A DNA stretch of 57,150 nt from an uncultured Lachnospiraceae bacterium (lineage in GTDB: Bacteria; Bacillota; Clostridia; Lachnospirales; Lachnospiraceae): positions 1-57,150 of the forward strand of contig CAJTVD010000018.1 of the NCBI GenBank assembly GCA_910579495.1, in the 5' to 3' direction. A program made the position numbers and the translations under genes. Positions 1-7,964 of this stretch are shown in pieces. How positions within the stretch are numbered: the stretch's first letter is position 1; every line of letters starts with the position of its first letter. A model generated the notes under the pieces. That model was not told the DNA's origin. It searched no databases and worked only from the letters and a program-made list of their open reading frames with translations.

Positions 1-150
1 CGCCAGAAGATGGCAGGAGGGTTCCGGAAAGAGAGCGGGCAGGAGATGTACTGCAACATTCTGACAATCATAGAAACGCTGAAACGGAGGAACATACCAA
101 TACTGGAAAACATAAAAAAACTGTTTCTGGGAACACCGGCTATTTTTTAG
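1..150 (+). CDS. C-terminal tail of a transposase, IS66-like (partial)
   Basis: An open frame enters from the left edge and stops at TAG 148-150, giving 49 residues. The pattern of a Gly-Gly-Phe-Arg followed by a basic helix (TLKRRN) and a hydrophobic end (LFLGTP) resembles the end of some IS66-type transposases, which finish with a GxFRxxxGA...LRSYxxTxRKQG-type helix. The assignment rests on memory of that pattern only. The start is outside the window, so an intact gene or a remnant are both possible. The coding end overlaps a stem-loop at 134-156. Confidence 0.45.
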   Translation, partial: RQKMAGGFRKESGQEMYCNILTIIETLKRRNIPILENIKKLFLGTPAIF

Positions 151-156
151 CCGGTG
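134..156 (+). terminator. Stem-loop at the end of the transposase tail
   Basis: CACCGGCT (134-141) pairs perfectly with AGCCGGTG (149-156) around a loop with a run of T. It overlaps the last codons of the transposase frame. No T-run follows the stem, so it may be a weak terminator or an end-proximal structure of an insertion sequence. Confidence 0.4.
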
Positions 157-279
157 CTGGGTGCGTTGATTTTAGAAGGAAGGCTGAATAGTTACGGTAT
201 TTTTACAATATTTTAGGCAAAGGGGAATATATTAGAGTAAAGAAGATGCGCTGGTATCCATAAACCAGCGGCAGGCGGT

Positions 280-471
280 TTGAGGTGTTTGGCATTGGAA
301 GGAGAGCTGTACAGGCGTCTGGAAGAGATCAGGCAGCAGACGATGGCCCGCGTTGCGGAGCTTCTTGGGGAGAGAGGGATGATAAACGGGGAGGAGGAAT
401 TGGCATTGAAGGCTTTCATGGAACGGATGGGGGGCCGGGGGGAGGAAAATGGAACGGGTAGGGATTTATAA
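280..471 (+). CDS. Small ORF coupled to the serine recombinase
   Basis: The frame codes for 63 residues from a TTG start; no ATG or GTG lies between the preceding stop (238-240) and this codon. The protein is charged and mostly helical, with ELYRRLEEIRQQT and EELALKAFMERM segments and no membrane segment. It overlaps the recombinase start by 23 bases, and the recombinase RBS (GGAGG, about 440-444) lies inside it, so the two are probably translationally coupled. I do not recognise the family. Short ORFs beside serine recombinases can be accessory proteins or directionality factors, but nothing here proves that. It may also be a chance frame, as no good RBS precedes the TTG. Confidence 0.45.
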   Translation: MRCLALEGELYRRLEEIRQQTMARVAELLGERGMINGEEELALKAFMERMGGRGEENGTGRDL

Positions 472-2308
472 CAGATGCAGTACGGAAGAGGAAAGCCAGA
501 GGAACGCCCTTGCCAGGCAGGCCGCAGAGAGCAGGGAAATTGCGGAAAAGAAGGGGTGGGTGATTGTACGGCAGTATATCGAATCAGAAACAGGGACAGT
601 GGCCTATAAGCGCAGTGAGTACCAAAGGCTCCTTGGGGATATGGAAAAGGGGGAATTTGATATCGTCATGATCAAGTCCATTGACAGGCTGATGCGTTCC
701 GCCAGGGACTGGTACTTGTTTTTGGGCAGGCTAAGCGAGAACGGGCTTAGGCTCTACATTTATATAGAAGGAAAGTTTTATACGCCGGAGGATAACCTGA
801 TTACCGGAATAAAGGCAATCCTGGCGGAGGATTTTAGCAGGGAGCTTTCCAAGAAGATCAAGAACGCCCACAGAAGGCGGCAGGAGAAAAAAAGCGGCTG
901 TAATATCACCTGCGAGATGTTCGGGTGGGACAAAAAGGGGCGGGATTCTTATGAGGTCAACCAGGAGGAAGCGGCCTACTACAGGCTGGCTTTTGGGCTT
1001 GCCAGGGAGGGGAAAGGATTTTATACCATCAGCAAAAGATTATATGAGATGGGGGCGAGGGGGAAAAGCGGGGGGAAAATATCCGAAGTCCAGTGGAGGA
1101 AAATGCTGTACACCCCCAGGGCCCACGGGACAGTGGTATTAAACCAGAGGGTTTACAATTTTGACACGAAAAAGTATGAGCAGGTGCCAGAGGACCAGTG
1201 GATTGTGGTGGAAAACGCCCTTCCCCCGATTGTATCAAAAGAATACCAGGAGGAAGTGATAAAGATCCTGAGAAAAAGGGCAGCCCATCCCGGGACTTTT
1301 CCACAGCAGGCACAGGGAGGAGGCAGGAAATATGAGCTTACAGGAAAGCTGGCCTGTGCCCGGTGCGGCGGCCTTTACTACCGGGTGGGGGGGAAGGGCA
1401 ATAAGGAGGCCTTCTGGAAATGTTCCTCATACCTGGCAGCAGGGCGTAAAAGGGGGGAGGAAAACCCAAGCGGCTGTGACAATATCCATCTGGCGGAGGG
1501 GGAACTTCTGGCAGTCCTGGAAGAAGCCCTTGTGGGCCAGGCCCATTTGGTTTGGGAGGAAGAAAGCTGGCTTTCGGACATCCGGGAAGCGCTGGAAGGG
1601 ACTTTAAGGGTGCGGGATAGCCACAAAGAGCGCCAAAAGCTGGAAAAGGAATATGGGAAACTCCTCCTGAAAAAGGATACGCTGGTTGATAAGCTCCTTT
1701 CAGGCGTTATCAGTGATGGGGATTTTGCCAGATACCATGAGGACGTGGACGCAAAACTGAAAGAGGCAGAGAGAAAAATAAACAGCATAAAGTCACAGGG
1801 TACACAATATAATAGTTATAAGATGCGCATACAGGGGATAATGGACCAGATCCAGAAAGGAAAGCTGCTTCACAGGGCTTTGCAGGGGGTACTGCTAAAA
1901 TCTGTAGGCCATATCCGGGTACAGAAAGACGGGATGCTGGAAATTCTGCCAGGGGAGCACAAGCCGGGAAATTACTGTTTTGGTTATGGAAAAGACAAGC
2001 CTGTGCCTTTGGGGCAAGGGCAGGAAAGGGAGATAGGCGGGCAGGTGGAAGCCGCCCCCAAAACCCCTGGAGGCGGGATAACCGCCTGGTATGTCCCCAT
2101 ATCCGGTACCTGCAAAAGAAGGGAGGCCCACAAAAGAGAAATACTGGCGCTGTTTTCTGGCCGCCCGGGGCTAAAGCTGAAAGACCTTCCGCAGATCATG
2201 GAAATGGGCCCTTCCTACATAAACGCCAGGATAAAGGAACTGAAGGAGGAGGGAAGGCTTTCCTATAACAGCAGCGGCGGCAGCAGTAAATGGCAGGTAA
2301 AAGACTAA
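449..2308 (+). CDS. Large serine recombinase (site-specific integrase/excisionase)
   Basis: This 619-residue protein catalyses site-specific DNA strand exchange through a 5'-phosphoserine link. The N-terminal resolvase domain (about 1-145) shows the catalytic Ser11 in YNRCS and the DRLMR arginines at 80-83. A recombinase domain follows (about 150-290), then a zinc-ribbon with Cys303, Cys306, Cys325 and Cys343, a coiled coil (about 390-450) and a C-terminal winged-helix-like segment (about 560-619). The start ATG has GGGGGGAGG just upstream. All catalytic features are present, so the enzyme looks active. It is the last gene before the PBP junction and the obvious candidate for having placed the element there and for removing it. 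Confidence 0.95.
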   Translation: MERVGIYNRCSTEEESQRNALARQAAESREIAEKKGWVIVRQYIESETGTVAYKRSEYQRLLGDMEKGEFDIVMIKSIDRLMRSARDWYLFLGRLSENGLRLYIYIEGKFYTPEDNLITGIKAILAEDFSRELSKKIKNAHRRRQEKKSGCNITCEMFGWDKKGRDSYEVNQEEAAYYRLAFGLAREGKGFYTISKRLYEMGARGKSGGKISEVQWRKMLYTPRAHGTVVLNQRVYNFDTKKYEQVPEDQWIVVENALPPIVSKEYQEEVIKILRKRAAHPGTFPQQAQGGGRKYELTGKLACARCGGLYYRVGGKGNKEAFWKCSSYLAAGRKRGEENPSGCDNIHLAEGELLAVLEEALVGQAHLVWEEESWLSDIREALEGTLRVRDSHKERQKLEKEYGKLLLKKDTLVDKLLSGVISDGDFARYHEDVDAKLKEAERKINSIKSQGTQYNSYKMRIQGIMDQIQKGKLLHRALQGVLLKSVGHIRVQKDGMLEILPGEHKPGNYCFGYGKDKPVPLGQGQEREIGGQVEAAPKTPGGGITAWYVPISGTCKRREAHKREILALFSGRPGLKLKDLPQIMEMGPSYINARIKELKEEGRLSYNSSGGSSKWQVKD

Positions 2309-3027
2309 ATGCCTTTGTATTGCCAGGGGTAGGCAGGTGGGAGGCACAGAAGATACATGGAAGGATACGTTCCATAAACACCTGTAACCCGGTATTTATT
2401 ACGGTAGGCTTAAGGCTTGGGGTGGAAAAATACTATCATTACTTTACCCAGTTTGGGCTGAAAAGTAAAACGGGAGTGGACCTTCCGGGAGAAGCGGGGA
2501 CGATTATGCACAAGATGGAGGATATGAAGGCGGTGGAGCTTGCCACTGTATCCTTCGGCCAGTCTTTTCAGATTACGCCCATACAGCTTGCCACGACAGT
2601 TTCTTCTATTATAAATGGGGGGAACCGGATTACGCCGCATTTTGCGGTGATGGCTTCTGACAGGGAGGGGACGGAGCTGGTAAGATTTTCCTATCCTGTT
2701 ACCGAGCATATTGTTTCTGAAGAAACCTCTGCTACCATGCGTATGATCCTGGAACAGGTGGTAGAAAACGGCTCAGGGAAAAACGGCTATGTGGAAGGGG
2801 CCAGGGTGGGGGGCAAGACTGCCACCAGCCAGACCCTTCCCAGAGGCAGCGGAAGGTACATCGCTTCTTTTCTGGGCTTCGCCCCGGCGGACGATCCCCA
2901 AGTACTTGCCCTTGCCATTATCCATAATCCCCAGGGGGTTTATTATGGAGGGCAGGTGGCTGCGCCTGTGGTAAGGCAGCTTTTTGAAAATATTCTTCCT
3001 TATTTGGAAAAAATGGATTATAATTGA
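2290..3027 (+). CDS. spoVD: C-terminal half of a class B penicillin-binding protein (SpoVD/FtsI type), interrupted
   Basis: The frame opens at an ATG inside the recombinase 3' end, but only the part from about 2371 is PBP. That part carries the transpeptidase region from the SxN motif onward: TCNPVF, where family members have SCN, then TGVDLPGEAGT, SFGQSFQITPIQLATT, and the KTG-box region as GGKTATSQT. It ends with YYGGQVAAPVV and has no PASTA domain. The N-terminal domain and the catalytic SxxK serine are missing from the window. The ATG has no RBS, so this piece is not a working enzyme alone. It lies 13 bases before mraY, where dcw clusters carry ftsI/pbpB or spoVD. SpoVD makes spore cortex; FtsI makes septal wall. 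I favour SpoVD because loss would be tolerated in growth, but sequence alone does not settle it. Confidence 0.8.
   Translation: MAGKRLNAFVLPGVGRWEAQKIHGRIRSINTCNPVFITVGLRLGVEKYYHYFTQFGLKSKTGVDLPGEAGTIMHKMEDMKAVELATVSFGQSFQITPIQLATTVSSIINGGNRITPHFAVMASDREGTELVRFSYPVTEHIVSEETSATMRMILEQVVENGSGKNGYVEGARVGGKTATSQTLPRGSGRYIASFLGFAPADDPQVLALAIIHNPQGVYYGGQVAAPVVRQLFENILPYLEKMDYN
2356..2384. other. Probable attachment-site junction (attR or attL) of the element
   Basis: PBP similarity starts at about 2371-2376; the preceding codons, which run back into the recombinase 3' end, are unlike any PBP. ATGGAA (2357-2362) and TTCCAT (2370-2375) form an inverted repeat with a 7-base centre exactly at this boundary. 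Serine recombinases bind imperfect inverted half-sites around a short core, so this may be part of the hybrid site. The matching site is outside the window, so the core cannot be fixed. Confidence 0.5.
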
Positions 3028-3040
3028 GAGGTGCAGGCAA

Positions 3041-4000
3041 ATGACTGGCAACGATATTGTGATGCCCATGCTGATAGCGTTTGGGTTAAGCGTGCTCCTG
3101 GGGCCTTTGGCGATTCCCCTTCTAAGAAAGATGAAGGTGGGCCAGACTGTCAGGGAGGACGGACCAGGCACCCATCTGAAAAAATCAGGCACACCCACAA
3201 TGGGGGGGATACTGATTATGGTGAGCATGGCGGTTACATCGGTTCTTTATATGAAGGATTACCCGAAAATTGCGCCTGTTTTATTGTTGACCCTGGGATT
3301 TGGGCTGATCGGGTTTCTGGATGACTATATTAAGGTAGTGCTGCGGCGCTCCATGGGACTGAGCCCCTGGCAGAAAATGATTATGCAGGTCATTGTGACC
3401 GGTATTTTTGCCTGGTATCTGGTTACTGTGGCTTCAGTCCCCCTGGCAATGCGGATTCCTTTTGTGAAGGGTTATTATTTAAATTTAGGAAAGCTGGCGG
3501 TCCCTTTTTTATTTGCGGTAGTGATCGGGACGGTGAACGGGGTCAATTTTACGGATGGTATAGACGGCCTTGCCAGCAGTGTGACCATTATGGTGGCAAC
3601 CTTTTTTACAGTAGCGGCTGTGGGGCTGGAGGCGGGAATTGCCCCGGTTACCTGTGCCATCACAGGTGCGCTGCTGGGGTTTTTGCTGTTTAACGTCCAC
3701 CCTGCCAGCGTATTTATGGGGGATACCGGGTCCCTTGCCCTGGGCGGTTTCGTGGCGGCCTGTGCATACATGATGCAGATGCCCCTGTTCCTGCCCCTGG
3801 TAGGGCTGGTCTATGTGGTGGAAGTGTTATCAGTTATCATACAGGTGGCTTATTTTAAGGTAAGCGGCGGAAAACGGATATTTAAAATGGCGCCCCTCCA
3901 CCACCATTTTGAATTATGCGGGTGGAAGGAGACAAAGGTGGTGGCCCTGTTTTCAATTGCAACAGCCCTGCTGTGCCTGATTGCCCTGCAGGGAGTCTAG
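3041..4000 (+). CDS. mraY: Phospho-N-acetylmuramoyl-pentapeptide transferase MraY
   Basis: MraY moves phospho-MurNAc-pentapeptide from UDP to undecaprenyl phosphate at the inner face of the membrane, forming lipid I. The 319-residue protein has about ten membrane segments and the family signatures: TPTMGG near residue 51, the Asp94-Asp95 pair in FLDDYIKV, the NFTDGIDGL loop, VFMGDTGSLALGG, and MAPLHHHFE near the end. I chose ATG 3041, which has GAGAGG nine bases upstream; a longer frame back to 2984 overlaps the PBP end and has no RBS. It sits between the split PBP gene and murD in the usual dcw order. Confidence 0.97.
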   Translation: MTGNDIVMPMLIAFGLSVLLGPLAIPLLRKMKVGQTVREDGPGTHLKKSGTPTMGGILIMVSMAVTSVLYMKDYPKIAPVLLLTLGFGLIGFLDDYIKVVLRRSMGLSPWQKMIMQVIVTGIFAWYLVTVASVPLAMRIPFVKGYYLNLGKLAVPFLFAVVIGTVNGVNFTDGIDGLASSVTIMVATFFTVAAVGLEAGIAPVTCAITGALLGFLLFNVHPASVFMGDTGSLALGGFVAACAYMMQMPLFLPLVGLVYVVEVLSVIIQVAYFKVSGGKRIFKMAPLHHHFELCGWKETKVVALFSIATALLCLIALQGV

Positions 4001-4040
4001 GTACTGGAAGGGGAGATGCGGAACTGGAATGGAGGAAAAT

Positions 4041-5414
4041 ATGGATTTACAGGATAAAAAGGTTTTGGTGGTGGGGAGCGGCAAAAGCGGGATCGGGGCA
4101 GTAAAGCTCCTTCACAAGGCAGGGGCAGTGCCGGTACTTTATGACAGCAACGAGAAGCTTTCGGCCAAAGAAATCAGGGAAAAGGCGGGGCTTTCGGGAC
4201 TGGAGGTTATATTGGGGACTATCCCGGAGAGCCGGAAAAAGGAATTTGCCCTGGTGGCCATTAGCCCCGGCGTACCCATTGACGCCCCTTTGCTTTCTGA
4301 TTTTAAGGCGATGCCTGTGCCTATATGGGGAGAAATTGAACTGGCCTATTCCTTTGCCAGGGGGAGGGTTGCGGCGATTACGGGAACCAATGGAAAAACC
4401 ACCACAACGACACTGGTAGGGCAGATCATGAAGGATCATTTCCCTTCTGTCTATGTGGTGGGCAACATTGGGAACCCTTTTACGGATATAGCTTTAGAGA
4501 TGGAGGAGGGTTCAGTGGCGGTGGCGGAGATCAGCAGCTTCCAGTTAGAGACTGTACACAGCTTCCACCCCTTTGTGTCCGCAATATTGAATATTACGCC
4601 GGATCATTTAAACCGCCACCATACCATGGAATGCTATGTAAAGGCCAAGGAAGCCATAGCAGAAAACCAGGCCAGGGAAGAAGTCTGTGTGCTTAACTAC
4701 GAAGACCCCTATACCCGTGACTTTGGCAGCAGGTGCCCGGCCAGGGCAGTTTTCTTTTCCTCGAAAAGAGAGCTGGCCCAGGGGGTTTACCTGAAAGGGG
4801 AGGATATTTACCTTGCCCCCTGGGGGGAAGGGGAGAAGGGGGCGCCGGAGCGGCTGCTGAATATCCATGAGATGAAGCTGGTGGGGATGTGCAATGTGGA
4901 GAATGTGATGGCTGCCATTGCCATCTGCTATGCCTTTGGGGTGCCGCTTCCCACCATCCTTAGAAACGTAAAAGAATTCAGGGCAGTGGAGCACAGGATA
5001 GAATTTGTTGACACCAAAGGAGGAGTGGACTATTATAATGATTCAAAGGGAACCAACCCGGATGCGGCAATACAGGGGATCCGCGCCATGACAAAGCCTA
5101 CAGTGCTCATTGGTGGCGGCTATGATAAGCAAAGCAGCTATGATGAGTGGGTTGAGGCTTTTGATGGGAAGGTGAAAGCCCTTGTGCTGGTGGGCCAGAC
5201 CAAAGAGGCCATTGCCCGGTGCGCAAGGGAGCACGGCGTGGAAAATATAATCCTGGCGGACACCTTTGAGGAGGCTTTTGGTGTCTGCGTAGAATGCGCC
5301 CGCCCTGGGGATGCAGTGCTGCTTTCGCCTGCATGTGCAAGCTGGGGGATGTTTTCAGATTATGAGGCCAGGGGAAGGCTGTTCAAGGAGTTAGTAGGAA
5401 AGATTGGAGTTTAA
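4041..5414 (+). CDS. murD: UDP-N-acetylmuramoylalanine--D-glutamate ligase MurD
   Basis: MurD adds D-glutamate to UDP-MurNAc-L-Ala in the cytoplasm using ATP. The 457-residue protein has an N-terminal Rossmann-like domain (VLVVGSGKSGIGA), the Mur ligase P-loop ITGTNGKTTTT, the central DHLNRH motif and a C-terminal ligase domain (YNDSKGTNPDA, LLSPACASWGMF). ATG 4041 is preferred: GGAGG at 4031-4035 lies just before it, and the ATG at 4029 would overlap that RBS. A copy of the GCGGAACTGGAAT box precedes it. The stop overlaps the first base of ftsW, so the genes are coupled. Confidence 0.97.
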   Translation: MDLQDKKVLVVGSGKSGIGAVKLLHKAGAVPVLYDSNEKLSAKEIREKAGLSGLEVILGTIPESRKKEFALVAISPGVPIDAPLLSDFKAMPVPIWGEIELAYSFARGRVAAITGTNGKTTTTTLVGQIMKDHFPSVYVVGNIGNPFTDIALEMEEGSVAVAEISSFQLETVHSFHPFVSAILNITPDHLNRHHTMECYVKAKEAIAENQAREEVCVLNYEDPYTRDFGSRCPARAVFFSSKRELAQGVYLKGEDIYLAPWGEGEKGAPERLLNIHEMKLVGMCNVENVMAAIAICYAFGVPLPTILRNVKEFRAVEHRIEFVDTKGGVDYYNDSKGTNPDAAIQGIRAMTKPTVLIGGGYDKQSSYDEWVEAFDGKVKALVLVGQTKEAIARCAREHGVENIILADTFEEAFGVCVECARPGDAVLLSPACASWGMFSDYEARGRLFKELVGKIGV

Positions 5415-6604
5415 TGCTAGTGGCGGATAGAAGATATGGAAACAATCAGAGAAGGAGGGCAAGGGAGCAGCAGGAAGCTTTTTTTGACTACACCTTATTG
5501 TTTGTAGTACTGTTCTTGCTTGCCTTTGGGCTGGTAATGCTCTACTCTGCCAGTTCTTATGACGCCAGCCTGGAATATAACGGGGATTCCACCCACTTCC
5601 TGAAAAGACAGGCGGGATCCACGGTGGTGGGGCTTGTGGCGATGATTGTGGTGGCAAACCTCCCCTATCATATATGGGAGCGCTTTGCCGTTTTGGGATA
5701 TTTGGTGTCCATTGTCCTGATTTTGCTGATCATCCCTTTCGGAATAGAGGCTAACGGTGCGAAACGCTGGCTGAAGGTGCTTGGGGTTTCTGTGCAGCCT
5801 GCAGAGGTGGCGAAGCTGGCAATGATATTATTCCTGGCCAGCCTGATCTGCCGGATGGGACGCAAGATCAGGACGGGGAAAGGTTTTTTGATGGTGCTTA
5901 TGGTTCCCGTGCCCATCTGCCTCCTGGTGTGGAAGATTACCCAGAATATGAGCTCGGCGATTATCATTTTCGGTATTGCGGTGGTGATGCTGTTTGTATC
6001 GACCCCGGAGTATAAGCGCTTTATCCTGCTGGGAATTGCCGGGGTGGCAGTCTGTGCCCTTGCCGTCTTTGTGATCGTAAAGATGTCGGAGAGCGGGGCG
6101 GACTCTGGCGTGGGTGTCAGGGGAGCCCGTGTGCTTGCCTGGCTGGACCCGGAGGCTTATGCCAGCGGGAAAGGCTTCCAGACCCTCCAGGCCCTTTATG
6201 CCATAGGCTCAGGGGGCATCCTTGGGAAAGGGCTTGGGCAGAGCATGCAGAAGCTTGGATTCATGCCGGAGGCGCAAAATGACATGATCTTTTCCATCAT
6301 CTGCGAGGAACTGGGGCTGTTTGGGGCAATTTCCGTGCTGCTGATGTTTATTCTCCTGATATGGCGTTTTATGGTGATTGCCAACAATGCGCCGGATTTA
6401 TTTGGCGCCCTTTTGGTGGTAGGGGTTATGGGGCATATTGCCATACAGGTAATTTTGAATGTGGCGGTGGTTACCAATACCATTCCCAATACGGGAATTT
6501 CCCTTCCCTTTATCAGTTATGGGGGAACCTCTGTGCTGTTCCTTTTGGCGGAAATCGGTATTGTGCTAAGCGTGGGGAAGGGGATACGGCTGAAAGACCT
6601 TTAG
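5414..6604 (+). CDS. ftsW: SEDS-family glycosyltransferase FtsW/SpoVE
   Basis: SEDS proteins polymerise glycan strands from lipid II and work with a class B PBP, FtsW at the division septum and SpoVE in spore cortex. This 396-residue protein has a cytoplasmic N-terminus and about ten membrane segments, with MLYSASSYDA near the first, NGAKRWLKVLGVSVQPAE in the middle, and PFISYGGTSVLF before the last helix. The start overlaps the murD stop (TAATG). Whether it serves division, sporulation or both cannot be read from sequence; its cognate PBP may be the gene split upstream. Confidence 0.93.
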   Translation: MLVADRRYGNNQRRRAREQQEAFFDYTLLFVVLFLLAFGLVMLYSASSYDASLEYNGDSTHFLKRQAGSTVVGLVAMIVVANLPYHIWERFAVLGYLVSIVLILLIIPFGIEANGAKRWLKVLGVSVQPAEVAKLAMILFLASLICRMGRKIRTGKGFLMVLMVPVPICLLVWKITQNMSSAIIIFGIAVVMLFVSTPEYKRFILLGIAGVAVCALAVFVIVKMSESGADSGVGVRGARVLAWLDPEAYASGKGFQTLQALYAIGSGGILGKGLGQSMQKLGFMPEAQNDMIFSIICEELGLFGAISVLLMFILLIWRFMVIANNAPDLFGALLVVGVMGHIAIQVILNVAVVTNTIPNTGISLPFISYGGTSVLFLLAEIGIVLSVGKGIRLKDL

Positions 6605-6681
6605 TACAAGGTGCGTTTCCAGGGGCTTTACATATAGTAGAATAGGTCTAACTTTTAAACCGGAAGGCAGAAGGTGAGAAT

Positions 6682-7935
6682 TTGGATGCTATTCATATCA
6701 GAGGAGGAAACGCACTTTTTGGAGAGACAAAAATACAGGGCTCTAAAAATGCGGCGCTGCCTGTAATGGCGGCTGCCCTTTTAATAGAAGACGTCTGTAT
6801 GATAGAAAACTGTCCGCGTATTTCAGATGTACATCATATGCAGGAGCTTCTGGAAAGCATTGGGTGCAAGGTAAGGCATACAAACAGTACCATGACCATT
6901 GACGCCAGGAATATATCCCAGGATACTGTGGCAGGGGAGAATGTTAAGGGGATGCGCTCGTCCATTACCCTGCTGGGGGCCATGCTGGGCAGGGTAGGGG
7001 AAGCTACCATGGATTATCCCGGCGGCTGTGTGATCGGGGAACGCCCCATAGATATCCACCTGAACGCCCTTCGGCGGATGGGGGTGGCTATTTATGAGAA
7101 AGAAGGTTCTTTTACTGCCAGGGCGAAGAACCTGGAAGGGGCTGTGATCAGCTTTCCCACTTCCAGCGTAGGCGCTACCGAAAATGTGATCCTGGCAGCA
7201 GTTATGGCAAAAGGAGTGACCGTTTTGCAAAATGCCGCCAAAGAGCCGGAGATTGTGGCTTTGTGCGAATTCTTGCGGGAGGCGGGGGCTGTGATAGAAG
7301 GGATTGGCGGCCCGGTGCTGATCATCCAGGGCGGTCATAAGCTTCACGGCATTTGCTACCGCATCCCGGCAGACCGGATTGTGGCGGGAACTTACCTTAT
7401 GAGCGTCCTGGGGGCAGGGGGGCATATCTTCCTGGAGGGCGCGCCTATTGCCCAGATGCGCAGTATGCTCCGGATAGCGGAAGACATTGGGGCGGAGATC
7501 ACCATTTCCCGGGAAGGGATCAATGTGATTGCCCAGGAGCACAAAAGGGCAGTCCCTTATGTAAAGACAGAAGTTTATCCCGGTTTTCCCACAGATATGC
7601 AGTCCCCCCTTATGTCCGCCCTTACCACTGCGCATGGAGTCAGCGTGCTGGAAGAGACGATTTTTGAAGACCGGTTCCATATTGTGGAGCAGCTTAAGAA
7701 AATGGGGGCCCATATCGAACAAAAGGGCAGGCGCCAGGCAGTGATCCGGGGGGTGGAAAGCCTCCTTGGCTGCGAAGTGACAGCCCAGGAGCTAAGGGGC
7801 GGGGCTGCCCTTGTGATTGCGGGAGCCATGGCATTGGGGGAAACCATTGTAAGGAACCGGCATTTTATTGAACGGGGATATGAAGATATCTGCAGGGATT
7901 ACCGGAACCTGGGGGTGAATATTTACACAGCATAA
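6682..7935 (+). CDS. murA: UDP-N-acetylglucosamine 1-carboxyvinyltransferase MurA
   Basis: MurA transfers enolpyruvate from PEP to UDP-GlcNAc, the first committed step of peptidoglycan synthesis, and is the fosfomycin target. The 417-residue protein has KNAALP near residue 22, the active-site loop YPGGCVIGERPID with Cys116, and the inside-out alpha/beta-barrel motif repeats. The cysteine is kept, so fosfomycin sensitivity at the target is expected. The start is TTG 6682 with AAGGTGAG upstream; no in-frame ATG or GTG is suitable. It takes the place after ftsW where many dcw clusters have murG; murG is not in this window. Confidence 0.96.
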   Translation: MDAIHIRGGNALFGETKIQGSKNAALPVMAAALLIEDVCMIENCPRISDVHHMQELLESIGCKVRHTNSTMTIDARNISQDTVAGENVKGMRSSITLLGAMLGRVGEATMDYPGGCVIGERPIDIHLNALRRMGVAIYEKEGSFTARAKNLEGAVISFPTSSVGATENVILAAVMAKGVTVLQNAAKEPEIVALCEFLREAGAVIEGIGGPVLIIQGGHKLHGICYRIPADRIVAGTYLMSVLGAGGHIFLEGAPIAQMRSMLRIAEDIGAEITISREGINVIAQEHKRAVPYVKTEVYPGFPTDMQSPLMSALTTAHGVSVLEETIFEDRFHIVEQLKKMGAHIEQKGRRQAVIRGVESLLGCEVTAQELRGGAALVIAGAMALGETIVRNRHFIERGYEDICRDYRNLGVNIYTA

Positions 7936-7964
7936 CACTGTTTGGGAGTGTGCATGGGATTAAA

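Larger units (their letters stand above)
1..2375 (+). mobile_element. Right end of a serine-recombinase element inserted in a PBP gene
   Basis: The stretch holds a transposase tail, a small ORF and a large serine recombinase, and it ends where sequence coding for the C-terminal half of a class B penicillin-binding protein begins. No host-type gene lies in it. Serine recombinases commonly sit at the end of the element they move, next to the attachment site, and here only about 70 bases separate the recombinase stop from the first PBP codons. The left end and the 5' half of the PBP gene must lie outside the window, so size and cargo are unknown. The exact right boundary is inferred from where PBP similarity starts. 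Confidence 0.75.

Noticed and set aside
6823..7722. Minus-strand open frame of 299 codons opposite murA
   Set aside because: Entirely antisense to a well-conserved gene; His/Pro/Gly-rich product with no family features.
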